A stretch of DNA of 5,739 nucleotides from JBFLYZ01 sp040756415 (GCA_040756415.1 JBFLYZ010000112.1:1-5739); one strand, 5' to 3'; numbered from the stretch's first letter, positions 1 to 5,739 are shown. Program-made: numbers and translations. Notes: generated from the letters alone by a model not told the origin.

Positions 1-2
1 TT

Positions 3-155
3 CTATACTTTTATTTCGATTGGAGTATCTGGTCATCAATTGGCGTGGCGTTAGCAACTGGTATCATTGTTGGAGCAATTGTTTTATTTTTTCTTAAAAA
101 GGAAGCACAGCAAAAATCTGAAAGAAATAAATCAAAATCTGAGAAAATCGACTAA
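3..155 (+). CDS. C-terminal end of a membrane protein (5' truncated)
   Basis: The third forward frame is open from the window edge to a TAA at 153-155 and gives 50 residues. The other two forward frames hit stops at 52-54 (TAG) and about 105 (TAA), so this is the only frame that could end a gene here. Residues 11-31 form a plausible transmembrane helix (SSIGVALATGIIVGAIVLFF), followed by a strongly basic, Lys/Ser/Glu-rich tail ending in KSEKID. The tail is probably cytoplasmic under the positive-inside rule. The family cannot be recognised from this piece. Base composition is AT-rich, unlike the rest of the window. The region ends 59 nt before the protease start on the same strand. It could be spurious because it is short, but the hydrophobic helix followed by a charged tail looks like real protein. 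Confidence 0.6.
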   Translation, partial: LYFYFDWSIWSSIGVALATGIIVGAIVLFFLKKEAQQKSERNKSKSEKID

Positions 156-162
156 ATAGTCA

Positions 163-197
163 TTGCTCTTAGAATTTCATTCTTTTCCTTACTTTTG
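163..197 (+). promoter_or_regulatory. Candidate Bacteroidota-type promoter for the S8 protease
   Basis: TACTTTTG at 190-197 matches the Bacteroidota -7 consensus TAnnTTTG exactly. A TTG at 163-165 could be the -33 element, with a 24-nt spacer that is slightly longer than the usual range. Transcription would begin at about 203-206, leaving a leader of roughly 10 nt before the ATG at 215. No clear Shine-Dalgarno precedes that ATG (CACCACCT), which is normal in this phylum. The motif is short and could occur by chance. Confidence 0.4.
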
Positions 198-214
198 ATA
201 TACAATCACCACCT

Positions 215-1882
215 ATGAAAAGATTAGTACTCCTCCTTTTCCTCTTCTGCCTTTACGATACGGCCCTGGCTTATGACAAGTACTGGGTAGAGTTCACGGA
301 TAAAAACGGCACGCCTTACAGCACCGGCAACCCTTCGGCTTTTCTCAGTTCGCGCTCCATTCAACGCAGGCAGAACCAGGGCATACCCGTTACCCAGAGA
401 GACCTGCCGGTCAATCCTTCCTACGTACAGCAGGTGCTGGCTACCGGGGCGGTCAACTTACGTTACACCTCCCGCTGGTTCAACGCCATGAGCATTCAAA
501 CCACCGATACCAACGCCCTTAATGCCATTGCCGCGCTGCCCTTTGTCAGCTCGGTACAGGCCGTGATGCGTTATTACCAGCCTGATGATTCCTTCGAGGA
601 GTTCTACGAAAGCCTGGATGCCAATAAATCCAGCCCCCAGGGCGGATTTATCCTGCAGCCCCTGGCCTATAACTACGGCCCCTCCTTCAACCAGATCAAC
701 ATGATAGGCGGTGATTGCATGCATAACATGGGCTATCATGGCGAGGGCATGGTGATAGCCGTGCTGGACGCGGGCTTTTACCAGGTAGACATACTGCCGG
801 CCTTCGACAGCCTGCGCACCAACGGGCAGATACTGGGCACCTGGGATTTTGTGGCGGGCAATGCCAGCGTGTACGAGGATAACGCACACGGTGAAATGGT
901 GCTCTCCTGCATGGGCGGTTATCTTGACGGGCAATTGGTAGGTACAGCGCCCAAAGCCAAATACTGGCTCTTCCGAACGGAGGATGCCGGCACCGAATAT
1001 CTCGTGGAAGAAGATAACTGGGTGGCCGCGGCCGAGTTTGCCGACAGCGTGGGCGCGGATATCATCAACACTTCTTTAGGTTACACGACCTTTGACGATG
1101 CGGGCATGAACCATACCTACAACGATATGGACGGCAATACCTGCCGCATTTCCATCTGCCAGGATTACGCGGCAGCCGTGGGCATGTTCCCGGTATGCAG
1201 CGCGGGCAATTCGGGCAGCTCGTCCTGGTTCTATATTGGCGCTCCTGCCGATGCCGACAGCGTGCTGGCCGTAGGCGCGGTGGATGCCACGGGCACACTG
1301 GCCTCCTTTTCCTCGCGCGGTCCCAGCTCGGACGGCAGGGTGAAACCCAATGTATGCGCGCAGGGAGTGAACGCCATAGTGGCCGCTCCCAGCGGGGGAA
1401 CGCAAACGGCCAACGGGACATCTTTTTCTTCGCCCATTACCTGCGGGGCGGTGGCATGCCTCTGGCAGGCCAATCCCACCTTCAGCATAGGCCAGCTCTT
1501 CAACGCCATACAGATGAGCGCCACGCAGTTCAGCAGCCCGGATTCATTGTACGGCTACGGTATTCCCAATTTCTGCCTGGCCAACGTGATCCTGAACGGG
1601 GGCAGCCTCGATAATTTCCAGGACGATCACCTGATGAACACCTGGCCCAATCCTTTTAACGAAGAATTCTCATTCACTTTTTATTCCACCCGCAACCAGA
1701 CCCTGGTCATTGAGATGTACGATGTTACCGGAAGGATGGTGCTGTCAGACAGCAGAGAGGTAAAGGAGAACAGCATAACCAATTATAAAGCGGTCAATCT
1801 CTCCACGCTCGCAACGGGCATGTATTTCCTGAAGATCACTACGCCCACCGGAAAGTATACGGTGAAGATGATGAAGGGATAG
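215..1882 (+). CDS. Secreted S8 (subtilisin-like) serine protease with T9SS type A sorting domain
   Basis: This 555-residue protein is a predicted extracellular serine endopeptidase. Residues 1-19 form a Sec signal peptide (KR, then a Leu/Phe-rich core, cleavage after ALA). Residues 21-120 resemble the N-terminal propeptide seen in Bacteroidota S8 proteases (YWVEFTDK, SIQRRQNQGI, DLPVN). The catalytic domain spans about 155-460 and the triad is intact: Asp185 in IAVLDAGF, His225 in DNAHGEM, Ser403 in NGTSFSSP. Asn332 in SAGNSG is the expected oxyanion-hole residue. Residues 475-555 are a type IX sorting domain: WPNPF in place of the usual YPNPF, then VIEMYDVTGRMV, LATGMYFLKI and a basic end (KYTVKMMKG). 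Such domains direct export across the outer membrane and are normally removed. Nine cysteines lie in the mature part, some possibly in disulfides. The ATG at 215 is chosen because the signal peptide starts there. The gene appears monocistronic and ends at a convergent junction. Substrate cannot be predicted. Confidence 0.95.
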   Translation: MKRLVLLLFLFCLYDTALAYDKYWVEFTDKNGTPYSTGNPSAFLSSRSIQRRQNQGIPVTQRDLPVNPSYVQQVLATGAVNLRYTSRWFNAMSIQTTDTNALNAIAALPFVSSVQAVMRYYQPDDSFEEFYESLDANKSSPQGGFILQPLAYNYGPSFNQINMIGGDCMHNMGYHGEGMVIAVLDAGFYQVDILPAFDSLRTNGQILGTWDFVAGNASVYEDNAHGEMVLSCMGGYLDGQLVGTAPKAKYWLFRTEDAGTEYLVEEDNWVAAAEFADSVGADIINTSLGYTTFDDAGMNHTYNDMDGNTCRISICQDYAAAVGMFPVCSAGNSGSSSWFYIGAPADADSVLAVGAVDATGTLASFSSRGPSSDGRVKPNVCAQGVNAIVAAPSGGTQTANGTSFSSPITCGAVACLWQANPTFSIGQLFNAIQMSATQFSSPDSLYGYGIPNFCLANVILNGGSLDNFQDDHLMNTWPNPFNEEFSFTFYSTRNQTLVIEMYDVTGRMVLSDSREVKENSITNYKAVNLSTLATGMYFLKITTPTGKYTVKMMKG

Positions 1883-1913
1883 GGAAGTTAAGTTGTCATT
1901 CTTCAATAGAACA

Positions 1914-1961
1914 CCCCCCCCGCTATCCGCCTTGGCGGATACCACCCCCTTCGAAAGGGGG
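1914..1961. repeat. Composite palindromic intergenic repeat: C8 run plus two perfect hairpins
   Basis: Between the convergent stop codons lie, in order, a run of eight C (1914-1921), an 8-bp perfect inverted repeat TATCCGCC/GGCGGATA with a TT loop (1924-1941), and a 7-bp perfect inverted repeat CCCCCTT/AAGGGGG with a CGA loop (1945-1961). The second hairpin sits two bases from the FAH-family gene's stop. Neither hairpin is followed by a T-run in either direction, so this is not a canonical intrinsic terminator, though it could still stop transcription from both sides. Similar short GC-rich palindromes are dispersed in many Bacteroidota intergenic regions; that comparison is from memory, not a search. 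Confidence 0.7.
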
Positions 1962-1963
1962 AA

Positions 1964-2575
1964 TTACTTCACATCAAACTCCAGCATTTTGTTGTCCGCG
2001 ATATAGGCGGAAAGAGTATCCCCGGCCTTTACGGGTCCAACGCCTTCGGGGGTGCCGGTAAAGATGAGGTCGCCTGTCTTCAAAGTGACGAACGTGGAAA
2101 CATAAGCGATCAGCTTATCGAATGAAAAGAGCAGGTTCCTGGTGTTGCCTTTCTGCACCGTCTTGCCGTTTATATCCAGGCGAAAATCCAGGTTACGCAG
2201 GTCGCTGAAGCCGCTTTTCGGCATAAAGGCGCTCACGGGGGCCGAGCCGTCAAAGGCCTTGGCCTTTTCCCAGGGTAATCCTTTTTCCTTACACTGGGCC
2301 TGCAGGTCGCGGGCGGTGAAATCGATGCCTATGCCTATCCCGTCAAAGTATTTATGCGCGAACTCTTCGGCAATATGCTTGCCCGGCTTACTGATCCTGA
2401 GCACGATCTCCACCTCGTGGTGCAGCTCCCTGGAAAAATCGGGAATGAAAAAGGGCTGGTTATCCTTAATGAGCGCGGTATCGGGCTTCATGAAAAATAC
2501 GGGCTCCGCGGGAATAGCCGACTTCATTTCCTTGGCATGTTCCGCGTAGTTTCTCCCGATGCAGATGATCTTCAT
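1964..2575 (-). CDS. FAHD1-like fumarylacetoacetate hydrolase family protein (probable acylpyruvase / oxaloacetate-acting enzyme)
   Basis: This 203-residue protein is a single-domain FAH-fold enzyme, probably cytoplasmic since no signal peptide is present. It resembles human FAHD1 and bacterial YcgM closely along its whole length. Visible landmarks are GRNYAEHAKEM (residues 7-17), with His13 and Glu16 matching the FAHD1 lid dyad; LHHEVEIVL, with Glu54 and Glu56 as metal ligands; GIDFTARDLQ, with Asp85 as third ligand; GLPWEKAKAFD, with Lys106; and TGTPEGVGPV at 173-182. Family members need Mg2+ or Mn2+ and act on small 2-oxo acids. FAHD1 hydrolyses acylpyruvates and decarboxylates or tautomerises oxaloacetate. 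The exact substrate here is inferred, and an aromatic-catabolism role (HpcE-type isomerase) is less likely because no pathway genes lie nearby. Length is typical. It is the last gene of the minus-strand cluster, 64 nt after the exonuclease, with no recognisable ribosome binding site. Confidence 0.9.
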   Translation of the reverse strand: MKIICIGRNYAEHAKEMKSAIPAEPVFFMKPDTALIKDNQPFFIPDFSRELHHEVEIVLRISKPGKHIAEEFAHKYFDGIGIGIDFTARDLQAQCKEKGLPWEKAKAFDGSAPVSAFMPKSGFSDLRNLDFRLDINGKTVQKGNTRNLLFSFDKLIAYVSTFVTLKTGDLIFTGTPEGVGPVKAGDTLSAYIADNKMLEFDVK

Positions 2576-2604
2576 AGTCTGGTGTATAGGTCCCCCTTCG
2601 GCTC

Positions 2605-2624
2605 CCTGCCTGCAGGCAGGCAGG
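2605..2624. repeat. CCTG/CAGG palindromic intergenic repeat
   Basis: CCTGCCTGCAGGCAGG at 2605-2620 is a perfect 16-bp palindrome, extended by one more CAGG unit to 2624. It lies in the 64-nt gap between the exonuclease stop and the FAH-family start. A smaller CGGCCG palindrome follows at 2634-2639. Upstream, CCCCCTTCG at 2592-2600 is identical to nine bases at 1945-1953 in the other intergenic repeat, which suggests a shared repeat vocabulary. A transcript could fold here between two co-directional genes, affecting mRNA processing or attenuation. There is no T-run, so a standard terminator is unlikely. Confidence 0.65.
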
Positions 2625-2639
2625 CGTTCCGACCGGCCG

Positions 2640-3419
2640 TTAAAAAAGTTTCGAACTCTTCGCCCTCAGCCGTATGGCCGTGATCACTTTCTTGGTGTAC
2701 AGCGGAAAATCCCCTTTCATCATCCAGTCGTAGTACGATGGTTCGGCCGCGAACACCTCGGCAACCGGTTTGCCCGCATGCTTGCCGAAATTGAACACCT
2801 CCACGCCCTTATCGTTGTACACAATGCGGGCGGCCAGGTCAACGTTCTTGGTCCTGGAGGTGAACTCGTGCAGGTAGTTCATGTCGTTCTGCAAATGCCC
2901 GTTGTATCTCATCAACTGGGCTTCCAGTATCTCGTAGGTGGCGGTAATATCGGCCTTCGCGCTGTGGGCGTTCTCCAGGGTCTTCTCGCAGTAGAATTTA
3001 TAGGCGGCAGAGAGGGTGCGGGGTTCCATCTGGTGAAAGATGTTCTGCACATCGATCAGCCTGCGCCCCTTCACTTCAAAATCCACCTCCGCGCGCAGGA
3101 ATTCCTCCACGAGAATGGGTACATCGAACTTGTTGGAGTTATAGCCCGCCAGGTCGCAGCCCTCCAGGAAACGCGCGATCTCGTGCGCTACCTGCTTGAA
3201 CGTAGGGCAGTCCTTCACATCTTCATCGCGTATGCCGTGTATGGCCGTAGAGGCGGGCGGGATGGGTATAGTGGGATGGATGCGGAGGGTCTTGCTCTCT
3301 TTTCTTTTGTCGGGATACAGTTTGAGGATGGATATCTCCACGATACGGTCGCTGCCCACATTAACTCCTGTTGTCTCCAGGTCGAAAAAGGCCAGGGGAC
3401 GGGTAAGGTTCAAATTCAT
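2640..3419 (-). CDS. DEDDh-family 3'-5' exonuclease with ExoX-like C-terminal segment
   Basis: This 259-residue protein is a DnaQ-like exonuclease, likely cytoplasmic. All three Exo motifs of the DEDDh class are intact: FFDLETTG gives Asp13 and Glu15 (Exo I), GYNSNKFDVPIL gives Asp99 (Exo II), and AHSAKADITATYEIL gives His152 and Asp157 (Exo III). These bind two metal ions and remove nucleotides from 3' ends. The core spans about 8-170. Residues 207-245 (VFNFGKHAGKPVAEV, then YYDWMMKGDFP) resemble the C-terminal segment of exodeoxyribonuclease X and related proteins. There is no polymerase, UvrC-type or helicase domain, so this is a stand-alone nuclease rather than a clear polymerase III epsilon subunit. 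DNA versus RNA substrate cannot be decided. The ATG is only 8 nt after the stop of the TPR-PD40 gene, so co-transcription is very likely. The protein ends KSSKLF and looks complete. Confidence 0.92.
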   Translation of the reverse strand: MNLNLTRPLAFFDLETTGVNVGSDRIVEISILKLYPDKRKESKTLRIHPTIPIPPASTAIHGIRDEDVKDCPTFKQVAHEIARFLEGCDLAGYNSNKFDVPILVEEFLRAEVDFEVKGRRLIDVQNIFHQMEPRTLSAAYKFYCEKTLENAHSAKADITATYEILEAQLMRYNGHLQNDMNYLHEFTSRTKNVDLAARIVYNDKGVEVFNFGKHAGKPVAEVFAAEPSYYDWMMKGDFPLYTKKVITAIRLRAKSSKLF

Positions 3420-3427
3420 CCTCGTAT

Positions 3428-5011
3428 TTATTTTTTCAGTTTAAAATCCTTGACTATTTCGGGCTTAAAACCCGTGTAGTCGAACACCACGATCTCTTCG
3501 GTATGGATCATGTAGCCTTCGGCCTCGATGTTCACGATCCATTTGCCCGGGGGAAGGGCCATAACGTAATAGCCTTTGTTCTTTTCGGGAATATATGTGC
3601 CGTACAGCTCTTTCGTTTTCTTGTTCTCTACGCTGATGGTGGCATCCTTGATCTTGGCGCCACCGCTGTCGCCCGCCAGTATGAAGCCGCGGTAGATGGT
3701 CTCTTTTCCCTCTACATCCTCGAGCGTGACCCTGTAAATGTCAAGATCGCCCAGTCCTTCTTCCCGCATGGCCGTCATGTAACCCACGCGCCCGCCATCG
3801 ATGAAGGTGATCACCAGATTGTCGTCAGCGGTATTGATGGGATAGCCCATGTTGCGTGGCGATGACCAGGCCTGGGCCTCCTCGTCCCATACGCATTTGA
3901 AAATATCGAAACCGCCCATGCTGGAGTGCCCCTGCGAGGCGAAGTACAATGTTTTGCCATCGGGCGATACGATGGGAAAATCCTCTTTGAACTTGGTATT
4001 GATCTTATTGCCCAGGTTCTGCGGGAATCCCCAGTTGCCGGTAGGCAGCCTGCGGCAAAAATAGATATCGGTCATGCCGTAGTTGCCCGATCGGCTGCTG
4101 GCGAAAAAGAGCAGGTCGCCCTCGTCCCCCTCGGGGTGCTTCCAGATATAAGCCGCGGTCTCAATGCCCGCATTCACCGTGTCGTTAAGCCGCTGGGAGG
4201 CCAGGAACTGGCCTTTGTTGTTCAGTTTTTTGCTCTGCCAGATATCTCCGAATACATCGATGTGGTCGATATAGAAGAGCATGGTGCCGCCATCGGGGGT
4301 GAGGCAGGTTACCTCCTCATCCAGCTTGGTGTTGATGTTGGTGCCCATGGGTTGCGGCTTGCTCCACTTGCCATCGGGCTTTTTGGTGATCATGAAGATA
4401 TCGGAAGGGTAGAGGCCATCGAACTCGGGCTGGGCTGCGGTCGGGCTTTTCCTGCGCGATGTAAAGGCCAGGGTCTGGTCATCGGGCGTTACAAAGGGAT
4501 AGAAATCCGGAAACTCCGTGTTCACCTCCTTGCCCAAGTTCTCGAACGTAACGGTAAGCGGGTTCTTGATCAGCTCTTTTCCATTATAGCATTGCTGTAT
4601 GCGCTGGTCCATTTCATCGGCCTCCTTGGGCTTCTTCTGCTTGTAGAGGGTGTACATCTTGATGGCGTCATCAAAGCGGTTGGCAAAATGATAGGCCATG
4701 CCGGCATAATAGTACACCTCGGGCTCGACCGGCTCTTCCTTCAGCAGGAACTCCACGTAAGGAATGGCCTTGGCCTTGATGGAATTGGAAAGCACGTAGC
4801 AGGCTGCGGCCTTAAGGTTGTATTCTTTGTTCTTGGGCTCTTTCTTCAGCAGAAGCAGGTAGATCTTCAGGGCCGCTGTGTAGTTGCGGTTCTTGAATGC
4901 CTTCTCGGCCTCGCCCGGGTCGGCTTTGTAGGTCATGGGCTGCTGCGCAAACACCTCACCCGGATTCAGCAGCAGGAAGAAAGCCAGTAAGTATATAGCG
5001 TAATTTTTCAC
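3428..5011 (-). CDS. Secreted TPR - PD40 beta-propeller - CRD protein (PorE-like, lacking the OmpA domain)
   Basis: I place the start at GTG 5011-5009, giving 527 residues, because it yields a clean signal peptide (MKNYAIYLLAFFLLLNPG, cleavage after VFA at about residue 22). The frame runs on to an ATG-like codon at 5092, but that extension contains a promoter candidate and breaks the signal-peptide layout. Mature domains are: TPR-like helices at about 26-143 (EAEKAFKNRNYTAALKIY, YYYAGMAYHFANRFDDAIK); five or so PD40/WD40-like blades at about 168-428 (VTPDDQTLAFTSRR, LTPDGGTMLFY, DLLFFASSRSG, VSPDGKTLYFAS, DIYRV); and a carboxypeptidase-regulatory-like sandwich at about 439-510. The protein stops there. 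PorE of the type IX system and related Bacteroidota proteins have this order plus a C-terminal OmpA peptidoglycan-binding domain, absent here. The protein is presumably periplasmic. No lipobox cysteine follows the signal peptide. A role in envelope or T9SS assembly is inferred from architecture only. Confidence 0.88.
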   Translation of the reverse strand: MKNYAIYLLAFFLLLNPGEVFAQQPMTYKADPGEAEKAFKNRNYTAALKIYLLLLKKEPKNKEYNLKAAACYVLSNSIKAKAIPYVEFLLKEEPVEPEVYYYAGMAYHFANRFDDAIKMYTLYKQKKPKEADEMDQRIQQCYNGKELIKNPLTVTFENLGKEVNTEFPDFYPFVTPDDQTLAFTSRRKSPTAAQPEFDGLYPSDIFMITKKPDGKWSKPQPMGTNINTKLDEEVTCLTPDGGTMLFYIDHIDVFGDIWQSKKLNNKGQFLASQRLNDTVNAGIETAAYIWKHPEGDEGDLLFFASSRSGNYGMTDIYFCRRLPTGNWGFPQNLGNKINTKFKEDFPIVSPDGKTLYFASQGHSSMGGFDIFKCVWDEEAQAWSSPRNMGYPINTADDNLVITFIDGGRVGYMTAMREEGLGDLDIYRVTLEDVEGKETIYRGFILAGDSGGAKIKDATISVENKKTKELYGTYIPEKNKGYYVMALPPGKWIVNIEAEGYMIHTEEIVVFDYTGFKPEIVKDFKLKK

Positions 5012-5048
5012 CACAAAAACCCCGTGTGCAATTATAGTACCAAAGCAA

Positions 5049-5080
5049 CAAAAATAAACAATATGATCGATAATTCTAAA
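5049..5080 (-). promoter_or_regulatory. Candidate promoter for the TPR-PD40-exonuclease-FAH cluster
   Basis: On the minus strand, TATTTTTG (5056 to 5049) matches the Bacteroidota -7 consensus TAnnTTTG exactly. TTTA at 5080-5077 lies 20 nt upstream as an imperfect -33 element; the nearest true TTG (5085-5083) gives a 26-nt spacer. Predicted transcription would start near 5043, about 30 nt before the GTG at 5011, which supports that start over 5092. A TATAAT also occurs at 5036-5031 on the same strand, but that sigma-70 form is not the usual signal in this phylum. No clear terminator for the upstream gene is seen in 5012-5163. Confidence 0.45.
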
Positions 5081-5163
5081 CGCAATTATCAATACAGATA
5101 AATAACTGATAATAAACTAATAAGATGCAGATTGTGTAAGCGACACTTTAACCTGGTCCGGGC

Positions 5164-5739
5164 TTATTTGCCCTTTGGCGACATCATCTTGTCGTAGGGC
5201 AAAAGGTATACTTTCACGTATTGCCACTTTTCGTATTCGCTCCTGTTCTCGATATAGTCATTGCGGTAATCCGGGCCCGCTGTTTTGTAGTTCATGGTGA
5301 ACTTGATCTTGGCGGTCTTCAGGTCAACGCCCCTGGCCTTGAGCGCGGCCCGTATGATGATCTCGGTCTGGGTGCCTCTTGCCAGGGCCAGCTCGCTGTT
5401 GCTCTTGTACGATCCGCCTACCGGCACTGTCGAAGCGCATGAGGCGATGTATATCTTTACGGAGCCTTTGGTGTTCAGCTCGCTTACGATCTGGTCGATG
5501 AGCTGCTTGAAATCGGCCGCCTCTGTGTCCAGCTTGGTCTTCTTATAGGTAAAATTATATGCATAGTTGGCCCCGGTAGTATCGGTCCACTTCACGGTAG
5601 GCTGCGAGGGGTCTTTTTTGATGATGGGGTCTTTCTTCAGGTCCGGGTTTTTCTTCACGTCCGGATCTTTCTTGACGATCACATCCGGGTCCTTCTTTAT
5701 GTCAGGGTCCTTTTTAACATCGGGATCTTTCTTTGTGTC
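5164..5739 (-). CDS. C-terminal part of a KKDPD-repeat protein with an OmpA-like end (5' end outside window)
   Basis: The frame is open from the window edge to a TAA at 5166-5164 and gives 191 visible residues. The first 45 or so are a tandem hexapeptide linker, KKDPD[VIL]. Residues 55-180 look like a divergent OmpA-type domain: an alpha/beta pattern with DFKQLIDQIVSELN, the strand SVKIYIAS, then SNSELALARGTQTEIIIRAAL matching the N..L...RA helix of that family, then ARGVDLKTAKIKF and YEKWQYVKVYLLPYD. The Arg of the peptidoglycan-binding pair appears present (Arg121), but the canonical TD..G loop is replaced by ASCASTVPVGG, so diaminopimelate binding is doubtful. A GTG at 5682 is not a credible start because the repeat continues upstream of it in frame. 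The gene lies 152 nt before the TPR-PD40 gene. The N-terminal part, probably envelope-exported, is not visible. The OmpA assignment is inference. Confidence 0.6.
   Translation of the reverse strand, partial: DTKKDPDVKKDPDIKKDPDVIVKKDPDVKKNPDLKKDPIIKKDPSQPTVKWTDTTGANYAYNFTYKKTKLDTEAADFKQLIDQIVSELNTKGSVKIYIASCASTVPVGGSYKSNSELALARGTQTEIIIRAALKARGVDLKTAKIKFTMNYKTAGPDYRNDYIENRSEYEKWQYVKVYLLPYDKMMSPKGK
5602..5733 (-). repeat. 18-bp tandem repeat encoding KKDPD[VIL] units
   Basis: Seven 18-bp units, in minus-strand order, encode KKDPDV, KKDPDI, KKDPDV, then a 6-bp insertion encoding IV, then KKDPDV, KKNPDL, KKDPII and KKDPSQ. Units differ at many synonymous sites (AAA/AAG, GAT/GAC, CCC/CCT/CCG), and decay towards the globular domain. 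The array probably continues past the right edge. At protein level it is a charged, proline-spaced, likely extended linker before the OmpA-like domain. Confidence 0.85.

Noticed and set aside
458..934. Minus-strand open frame of 158 codons inside the protease gene
   Set aside because: The plus strand encodes a protease with intact triad, signal peptide and sorting domain. The antisense translation has no recognisable feature.
1924..1961. Classical Rho-independent terminators
   Set aside because: Both hairpins are perfect, but neither is followed by a T-run on either strand. I record them as palindromic repeats with possible terminator activity.
1964..3419. Exonuclease plus FAH-family gene as a novel defence or toxin module
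   Set aside because: Both proteins have intact, ordinary housekeeping-type motifs, and no toxin, sensor, helicase or mobile-element gene is nearby. Adjacency alone does not support such a system.
2559..3479. Plus-strand open frame of 306 codons
   Set aside because: It is antisense to the intact exonuclease, with all DEDDh motifs on the other strand, and it begins by reading through the intergenic palindrome (LQAGR-type peptide).
3926..4990. Long plus-strand open frame of 354 codons
   Set aside because: It lies entirely antisense to the TPR-PD40 gene, whose domains are recognisable. Its translation shows no family motif and is rich in Gly, Leu, Val and His, as expected for the complement of a GC-biased gene.
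5680..5682. GTG as the start of the OmpA-like protein
   Set aside because: The same KKDPD repeat continues in frame upstream of this codon to the window edge, so the GTG is an internal valine.
5602..5733. Possible CRISPR-like array
   Set aside because: The 18-bp units are directly adjacent without unique spacers, stay in frame and encode a regular hexapeptide, so this is a coding tandem repeat.

Overview
The window looks like chromosomal DNA from a member of the Bacteroidota. The clearest sign is a secreted subtilisin-like protease whose C-terminus carries a type IX secretion (T9SS) sorting domain. Supporting signs are a TPR / PD40 beta-propeller / carboxypeptidase-regulatory-like protein resembling the T9SS-associated PorE family, promoter candidates of the Bacteroidota TAnnTTTG type, weak or absent Shine-Dalgarno sequences, and palindromic intergenic repeats of a kind common in this phylum. 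Most of the window is moderately GC-rich. The first 160 bases are much poorer in GC (about 32% by hand count). Genus cannot be fixed from this sequence.

Layout. Bases 3-155 (+) encode the last 50 residues of a membrane protein that begins outside the window. Bases 215-1882 (+) encode the complete secreted S8 protease. Bases 1883-1963 are a convergent intergenic gap with two perfect hairpins and a C8 run. The rest is a minus-strand cluster. Read in its own direction it contains: the C-terminal part of a protein with a KKDPD-repeat linker and an OmpA-like end (5739 to 5164, entering from outside); a gap with a promoter candidate; a secreted TPR-PD40-CRD protein (5011 to 3428); a DEDDh 3'-5' exonuclease starting 8 nt later (3419 to 2640); a 64-nt gap with a 16-bp perfect palindrome; and a FAHD1-like fumarylacetoacetate hydrolase family enzyme (2575 to 1964).

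How the genes fit together. The protease is a likely T9SS cargo. The TPR-PD40-CRD protein and the OmpA-like C-terminus upstream together cover the four domains of PorE-type cell-envelope proteins, but here they belong to two separate genes. The exonuclease and the FAH-family enzyme are probably co-transcribed housekeeping genes with no evident mechanistic link to the envelope genes. I see no CRISPR array, mobile element, RNA gene or defence system. The most unusual item is the split PorE-like arrangement with its KKDPD linker, part of which lies beyond the right edge.
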